10,126 bases of DNA from an uncultured Eubacteriales bacterium (lineage in GTDB: Bacteria; Bacillota; Clostridia; Peptostreptococcales; Anaerovoracaceae), in contig UQEW01000067.1 in NCBI GenBank assembly GCA_900540145.1, positions 1 to 10,126 of the forward strand. Direction: 5' to 3'. How positions within the stretch are numbered: position 1 is the first letter of the stretch; each line of letters starts with the position of its first letter. The notes beneath the pieces were generated by a model. That model worked only from the letters and a program-made list of their open reading frames with translations, searched no databases and was not told the origin of the DNA. A program made the position numbers and the translations under genes. Positions 6,295 to 10,126 of this stretch are shown in pieces.

Positions 6295-6322
6295 TGATAT
6301 GCCTCGCATGATATACCTCGCA
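6295..6322 (+). repeat. 14-bp tandem repeat at the terminator's left arm
   Basis: TGATATGCCTCGCA (6295-6308) is followed directly by TGATATACCTCGCA (6309-6322), with one mismatch. Each copy contains the CCTCGCA that forms the 5' arm of the following terminator hairpin. Confidence 0.85.
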
Positions 6323-6355
6323 AATTACTGAAGTCGTAATTTTGCGAGGTTTTTT
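6315..6355 (+). terminator. Rho-independent terminator of the rph-rdgB-yihY operon
   Basis: ACCTCGCAAATTAC (6315-6328) pairs with GTAATTTTGCGAGGT (6336-6350), with one bulged T and a seven-base loop, then five more Ts. It lies 43 bases after the yihY stop. Confidence 0.92.
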
Positions 6356-6379
6356 GACGCTTAAATTGCTTCTTCCTTT

Positions 6380-6413
6380 TTCACAGCAATTATGACTGTT
6401 TCATATAGTGAAA
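6380..6413 (+). promoter_or_regulatory. Putative feoA promoter with overlapping inverted-repeat operator
   Basis: TTCACA (6380-6385), an 18-base spacer and TATAGT (6404-6409) form a moderate sigma-A promoter, leaving a leader of about 32 bases to feoA. The inverted repeat TTTCA-TATAG-TGAAA (6399-6413) covers the whole -10 box, where a repressor would block RNA polymerase. The repeat does not match the usual 19-bp Fur box well, so the regulator is unknown. The rest of the 176-base gap between yihY and feoA holds only the upstream terminator. Confidence 0.42.
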
Positions 6414-6447
6414 ATAGCATATTCAGAAATGAAAGGAAATTTTCCCC

Positions 6448-6675
6448 ATGAGGACATTAAATAAATTGAAAATAGATGAGGAAGGTATAGTTAAGGAAAA
6501 TATAAAAGATAACCGACGTCTGAGAGATCTGGGACTTGTAAAAGGTACTAAAGTAAAGTGTGTGCTCAGAAGTCCGCTGGGAGATCCTGCAGCATACATG
6601 ATACGGGGCGCAATTGTCGCCATAAGGGAAGAAGACGCTTCCGGAGTGGTGGTGGAGGTGCCTTGCAGTGAATGA
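6448..6675 (+). CDS. feoA: FeoA, cytosolic SH3-like accessory protein of ferrous iron transport
   Basis: FeoA is a small cytosolic protein needed for FeoB-mediated Fe(II) uptake, probably acting on the FeoB GTPase. The 75 residues form one SH3-like FeoA domain with the usual pattern: RRLRDLGLVKGTKVKCV (23-39), SPLGDPAAYMIRGAIVAIR (42-60), then EEDASGVVVE. AAAGGAAA lies upstream of the ATG. The reading frame overlaps feoB by eight bases, so the two are almost certainly translationally coupled. No feoC is seen after feoB. Confidence 0.95.
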   Translation: MRTLNKLKIDEEGIVKENIKDNRRLRDLGLVKGTKVKCVLRSPLGDPAAYMIRGAIVAIREEDASGVVVEVPCSE

Positions 6676-8503
6676 AGTCAGTATCGTTTTGGCAGGCAAT
6701 CCCAATGTGGGCAAGAGTACAGTGTTTAACTGCCTTACGGGCATGAGACAGCATACGGGCAATTGGGCCGGAAAAACAGTATCCAATGCTGAAGGTGTAT
6801 GGAAAACTAAAGACGGCATGATTAAACTCATAGATGCCCCCGGATGTTATTCTCTTTGGGCGAGCTCGGCAGAAGAAGCAGTAGCCAGAGATTGCATATG
6901 CTCTCCCGATTGCAGAGGCATTATAGTGGTATGCGACGGCACATGTTTGGAGCGGAATTTGATTTTGACTTTGCAGATATTAAAACATAGGAAGGATGTC
7001 ATACTTTGTATCAATTTGATGGACCAGGTGAGGAAAAGGGGTCTGAAGATAGATTTAAAAAAGCTGTCAGATTTGCTTGGAGTAAGTGTCATTGCTACGG
7101 AAGCGTCTAAGAAAAAAGAGATGAAAAATCAGCTGGAAAAGGCGGTCGCAGGGCTTACGGCAGATTGCGATAAATATCGAGAGAGGGCTGATGGATATAT
7201 GCCGGAGCTTTTGGATAGCCCCGAAGATACAGCGGCAAAAGCTGAAAGCATTGCATGCGAGGTTGTTTGCAGGGAAGATGAAAGGGGAGATGTAAGCATG
7301 CGGATAGACAGAATGCTGACCAGCCCTTGGGTAGGGTTCCCTGTTATGGGGCTTATGCTGCTTATGATTTTTTGGATTACCATGCAGGGAGCTAATTATC
7401 CATCAGAAGCTCTGAGCAAATTACTTTTCTCTTTTGAGCGGCCTTTATATGATACCCTTTTAAATTTAGGCTTTACTCATATGATGTGCAATATGGTGGC
7501 ATGCGGGATGTATCGCGTGCTGGCATGGGTTATATCTGTTATGCTGCCCCCTATGGCGATATTTTTCCCTTTGTTTACTCTTCTTGAGGATTGGGGTTTT
7601 TTACCAAGAGTAGCATTTAATCTAGATAGATGTTTCAAATGCTGCAATGCTTGTGGGAAACAAGCGTTGACCATGTGCATGGGATTAGGATGCAATGCTT
7701 CGGCAGTGGTAGGATGCAGAATAATAGATTCAAGACGAGAGAGACTGCTGGCTATGCTAACAAACTCATTGATGCCGTGCAATGGGCGTTTCCCCATGAT
7801 GATTGCAGTCATTACGATGTTTTTTGCATCAGATTCACAGCTAAAAGGAGCTTTATTTATAACGATTTCGGTAATGATTGGCATAATAGCAACATTCGTT
7901 TTAACGAAGGTTCTGTCTGAAACCATTCTTAAAGGAGCACCGTCTTCCTTTGCTCTGGAATTGCCGCCATATAGGAAGCCGGAAATAAGCAAAGTGATAA
8001 TAAGGTCTATATTTGACAGGACAATTTTTGTGCTTGGAAGAGCTATATCGGTTGCAGCTCCTGCAGGGCTGATTATTTGGATTTTGGCAAATGTAAATGT
8101 CGGAAATATAAGTTTAGTGACATATATAGTTGATTTCTTAGAGCCTTTAGGACAGCTTATGGGTCTGGACGGAGTAATACTGACAGCTTTTATACTGGGG
8201 CTGCCAGCCAATGAAATAGTTTTGCCAATAGCAATGATGATATATATGAGTCAAGGAACGTTGACGGAGGTAAGCAATTTGAATTTTTTCTATGCACTTT
8301 TGCTGGATAATGGCTGGACTGAGCTGACGGCTATAAATGTTTTGATTTTTGCCATGATACATTGGCCATGTGCCACAACCTTATTATCGATAAAAAAAGA
8401 AGCAGGGGGATGGCGTTGGACATGTGCGGCCGTTCTATTTCCTATGATTATGGGGGCAAGCATTTGCTTCCTTAATGCATTTGTATATAGAAATTTCTTG
8501 TAA
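6668..8503 (+). CDS. feoB: FeoB, GTPase-coupled ferrous iron transporter (cysteine-rich, clostridial type)
   Basis: FeoB is an inner-membrane Fe(II) importer with an N-terminal G-protein domain. Here G1 is GNPNVGKST (10-18), the switch I region is QHTGNWAGKTV (28-38) with T37, G3 is DAPGC (56-60) and G4 is NLMD (116-119). A helical linker follows, then the membrane part (about 221-608) with two Gate regions. The first Gate reads LLEDWGFLPRVAFNLDR (305-321) and GLGCNASAVVGCR (339-351); the second contains GLPANEIVLPIAM (511-523). The region around the first Gate is unusually rich in cysteine (C322, C325, C326, C329, C337, C342, C350, C371). At 611 residues it is shorter than the 773-residue E. 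coli protein. The start is a GTG at 6668 with a perfect GGAGGTG seven bases upstream, inside feoA. Iron is the expected substrate; other divalent metals cannot be excluded. Confidence 0.95.
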   Translation: MNEVSIVLAGNPNVGKSTVFNCLTGMRQHTGNWAGKTVSNAEGVWKTKDGMIKLIDAPGCYSLWASSAEEAVARDCICSPDCRGIIVVCDGTCLERNLILTLQILKHRKDVILCINLMDQVRKRGLKIDLKKLSDLLGVSVIATEASKKKEMKNQLEKAVAGLTADCDKYRERADGYMPELLDSPEDTAAKAESIACEVVCREDERGDVSMRIDRMLTSPWVGFPVMGLMLLMIFWITMQGANYPSEALSKLLFSFERPLYDTLLNLGFTHMMCNMVACGMYRVLAWVISVMLPPMAIFFPLFTLLEDWGFLPRVAFNLDRCFKCCNACGKQALTMCMGLGCNASAVVGCRIIDSRRERLLAMLTNSLMPCNGRFPMMIAVITMFFASDSQLKGALFITISVMIGIIATFVLTKVLSETILKGAPSSFALELPPYRKPEISKVIIRSIFDRTIFVLGRAISVAAPAGLIIWILANVNVGNISLVTYIVDFLEPLGQLMGLDGVILTAFILGLPANEIVLPIAMMIYMSQGTLTEVSNLNFFYALLLDNGWTELTAINVLIFAMIHWPCATTLLSIKKEAGGWRWTCAAVLFPMIMGASICFLNAFVYRNFL

Positions 8504-8526
8504 AAGTCAGTAAAAAAATGTAGAAT
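8498..8526 (+). promoter_or_regulatory. Promoter for the lipid kinase gene, overlapping the feoB stop codon
   Basis: TTGTAA (8498-8503, its last three bases being the feoB TAA), a 17-base spacer and TAGAAT (8521-8526) form a good sigma-A promoter. I see no terminator hairpin in the 64-base gap after feoB, so feo read-through may also reach the next gene. Confidence 0.55.
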
Positions 8527-8567
8527 AGATAGCGGTACGATACAAGAAGGGATAAAGTTTTAAGATT

Positions 8568-9464
8568 ATGAAAAAGAATTTGATTATTATCAATCCTTGT
8601 TCAGGGAAAAAAAAGGCCAATAGGCATTTGACCACAATAGTTGATATCTTTACTAATGCCGGATACATTACTTCGGTGCTTACCACCACCAAGCAAGGTG
8701 ATGGAACTATGTATGCAGCATGCTATGGGGGAGAATACGATGTTATAACTGCCATAGGCGGTGATGGAACCTTTAACGAGGTGGTTGCCGGCGTGCTGGA
8801 AGCAGGCAATAAAACCCCTATAGGATACATTCCTGCAGGAAGTACTAACGATTTTGCCAGCAGTCTTGGATTATCCACAGACATAATCGGAGCAGCTAAA
8901 GATATAGTCAACGGAGAAAAAACATTTATAGATATAGGCAGCTTCAATGGCAGAAAATTTTCTTATGTAGCTTCTTTTGGGGCTTTCACTCAAAGTTCAT
9001 ATGCCACTCCGCAAAGCGTTAAAAATATGTTGGGGCATTTAGCCTATGTGTTGGATGGTGTTACCAGCATAGCATCCATTAAAAAAGAGCACATATCTGT
9101 TGAAGCAGACGGACAGATTTATGAGGATGACTATATTTTCGGAGCAATAAGTAATTCCACATCTTTAGCCGGTATAATTACTTTAAAGCCGGAGTACGTG
9201 GATATGAATGACGGAATGTTTGAGCTTCTTTTAGTAAAATCTCCTAAAAATATCATTGAAATGACTGAAATTGTAAATATGCTTATGACTCAGAATTATG
9301 AATCAAACATGTTGACTTTTATAAATGCTAAAGAATTCAAAATACATGCCGGCAAAGATATGCCATGGTCGTTGGATGGAGAATTTCAGGAAGGCAGTGA
9401 AGAAATATTGGTGGAAAATCTTCATAGTGCAATAGAGGTTTTTATTCATAAAGGGATGGAATAA
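8568..9464 (+). CDS. Diacylglycerol kinase family lipid kinase (YegS/DgkB-like)
   Basis: This soluble or membrane-peripheral kinase should phosphorylate a lipid such as diacylglycerol using ATP, feeding phosphatidate back to phospholipid synthesis. The 298 residues show the family order: NPCSGKKKA (9-17), the nucleotide-binding GGDGTFNEVVAG (64-75), PAGSTNDFASSLGL (89-102), an acidic DMNDGMFELLLV (212-223, metal-site region) and the catalytic LDGE (269-272). Nothing essential appears missing. The AGAAGGGA ribosome site is rather far (about 15 bases) from the ATG, but the NPxSG motif begins eight residues in, so the start fits. Its own promoter is likely, and the next gene starts four bases after its stop. 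The true lipid is uncertain: this superfamily also includes sphingosine and other lipid kinases. The PlsC-like gene at the left edge also acts in the phosphatidate pathway, but it is about 8 kb away and divergent. Confidence 0.92.
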   Translation: MKKNLIIINPCSGKKKANRHLTTIVDIFTNAGYITSVLTTTKQGDGTMYAACYGGEYDVITAIGGDGTFNEVVAGVLEAGNKTPIGYIPAGSTNDFASSLGLSTDIIGAAKDIVNGEKTFIDIGSFNGRKFSYVASFGAFTQSSYATPQSVKNMLGHLAYVLDGVTSIASIKKEHISVEADGQIYEDDYIFGAISNSTSLAGIITLKPEYVDMNDGMFELLLVKSPKNIIEMTEIVNMLMTQNYESNMLTFINAKEFKIHAGKDMPWSLDGEFQEGSEEILVENLHSAIEVFIHKGME

Positions 9465-9468
9465 GATT

Positions 9469-10126
9469 ATGGCTGACATTTTAACATTGGCATTTTTGTT
9501 CGCTATCGGAGCCATGCTGGGCTGGGGGCTGGAAGTTTTGTACAGAAGATTTAGTCCCAGCAATAAAAGCCGAAGATGGATAAATCCAGGCTTTCTGACC
9601 GGACCGTATCTGCCTCTTTACGGATTCGGCCTTTGTGCGTTGTATCTTCTTGCGGGACTGGAAGACACGTTTTTTATACAAAACGCCGATGTAAGCGGCA
9701 AGGTTTTGCTGTTTGTTACAATGGCGATTGTCATGACTTTGCTTGAATATATCGCCGGCCTTATTTTCATCAAAGGCATGAAAGTGCAGCTTTGGGATTA
9801 TTCAAAAGAAAGATTTAATATACAAGGCATCATATGCCTGAGATTTTCAATATATTGGGCTTTGTTGGGAGCAGTGTATTATTTTCTGATTCATCCTCAT
9901 ATAGTTAATGCGGTGACGTGGCTTTCAGAGAATATTACATTTAGCTTTTTCATTGGAATGTTTTACGGCGTATTCTTGGTGGATTTAGTTCAATCTCTTG
10001 GAATAATAACTAAAATACGGTCGTTTGCCAAAGAAAATCAGATACTTGTTAAATATGAAGAACTTAAAATGCAAATACGGCAGAGCGCTATGGAGCGGAT
10101 GCAGAAACCTCATTGGTTATTGCAGT
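9469..10126 (+). CDS. CmpB-family (putative ABC transporter type IV) membrane protein, 3' end beyond window
   Basis: From the ATG at 9469, 219 codons stay open to the window edge. I recognise the family (PF06541, annotated as a putative ABC-transporter membrane protein) from GWGLEVLYRR (18-27), INPGFLTGPYLPLYG (38-52), LLEYIAGLIF (91-100) and LWDYSKERFNIQGIICLRFS (108-127). About five hydrophobic segments appear, near residues 4-24, 50-64, 79-101, 121-142 and 155-175. A charged, helical cytoplasmic tail with coiled-coil character begins at about residue 178 and ends in the window with HWLLQ. No ATP-binding partner is visible, and the transporter label rests only on family naming. The start is four bases after the lipid kinase stop; there is only a weak ribosome site (AAGGGATGGAATAAG), implying translational coupling in a two-gene operon. 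Confidence 0.85.
   Translation, partial: MADILTLAFLFAIGAMLGWGLEVLYRRFSPSNKSRRWINPGFLTGPYLPLYGFGLCALYLLAGLEDTFFIQNADVSGKVLLFVTMAIVMTLLEYIAGLIFIKGMKVQLWDYSKERFNIQGIICLRFSIYWALLGAVYYFLIHPHIVNAVTWLSENITFSFFIGMFYGVFLVDLVQSLGIITKIRSFAKENQILVKYEELKMQIRQSAMERMQKPHWLLQ

Noticed and set aside
6410..6447. Riboswitch or leader attenuator before feoA
   Set aside because: The leader from the predicted start site is only about 32 bases and has no terminator-like hairpin. GGAAA-T-TTTCC (6435-6445) is palindromic but its one-base loop cannot form a hairpin.
7477..8211. 244-codon open frame on the minus strand inside feoB
   Set aside because: It is antisense to the conserved FeoB membrane domain, has no recognisable family and no good ribosome site; it is a shadow of the feoB codons.
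1..10126. CRISPR, tRNA, rRNA, insertion sequence, phage or defence genes
   Set aside because: I saw no spaced direct repeats, cloverleaf-like sequences, transposase motifs or terminal inverted repeats; all main frames belong to housekeeping or membrane families.

Overview
The window looks like a chromosomal core region of an anaerobic Clostridia-class Firmicute. The DNA is AT-leaning, the intergenic regions are short, ribosome binding sites are strong and GGAGG-like, and promoters are plain sigma-A type. Several families are typical of Clostridia: a DUF5685 protein next to a J-domain protein, a cysteine-rich FeoB, and a CmpB-type membrane protein. I cannot name the genus. There is no CRISPR array, rRNA, tRNA, insertion sequence or phage gene, and no gene-free stretch over 300 bases.

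Layout. Positions 1-311 (minus) hold the N-terminal part of a PlsC-like acyltransferase, cut by the window edge. It is divergent from mrp (457-1293), a P-loop Fe-S carrier ATPase followed by a clear terminator. Next is a two-gene module with overlapping reading frames: a DUF5685 protein (1388-2251) and a J-domain/TPR-like protein with a cysteine-rich tail (2238-2915), closed by a hairpin. A convergent D-2-hydroxyacid dehydrogenase (3004-3912, minus) shares a compact divergent promoter region with the operon rph-rdgB-yihY (4044-6271), which ends at a strong terminator. feoA-feoB (6448-8503) follow from their own putative promoter. A further promoter overlapping the feoB stop codon probably drives a diacylglycerol-kinase-family lipid kinase (8568-9464). 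Four bases later begins a CmpB-type membrane protein (9469 onward), which runs off the right edge.

How the genes relate. Two themes recur. The first is iron and iron-sulfur handling: mrp, feoAB, and possibly the cysteine-bearing DUF5685/J-protein pair. The second is membrane lipid and envelope work: the PlsC-like enzyme, the YihY-like protein, the lipid kinase and the CmpB-like protein. rph-rdgB is a common pairing for RNA maturation and nucleotide-pool cleansing.

The most interesting unexplained item is the DUF5685 protein. By eye it carries two aspartate-rich motifs reminiscent of squalene/phytoene-synthase-type enzymes plus a possible four-cysteine metal site, and it is translationally linked to a J-domain protein. 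Everything else is mostly conventional housekeeping, and I see no convincing defence or mobile system.
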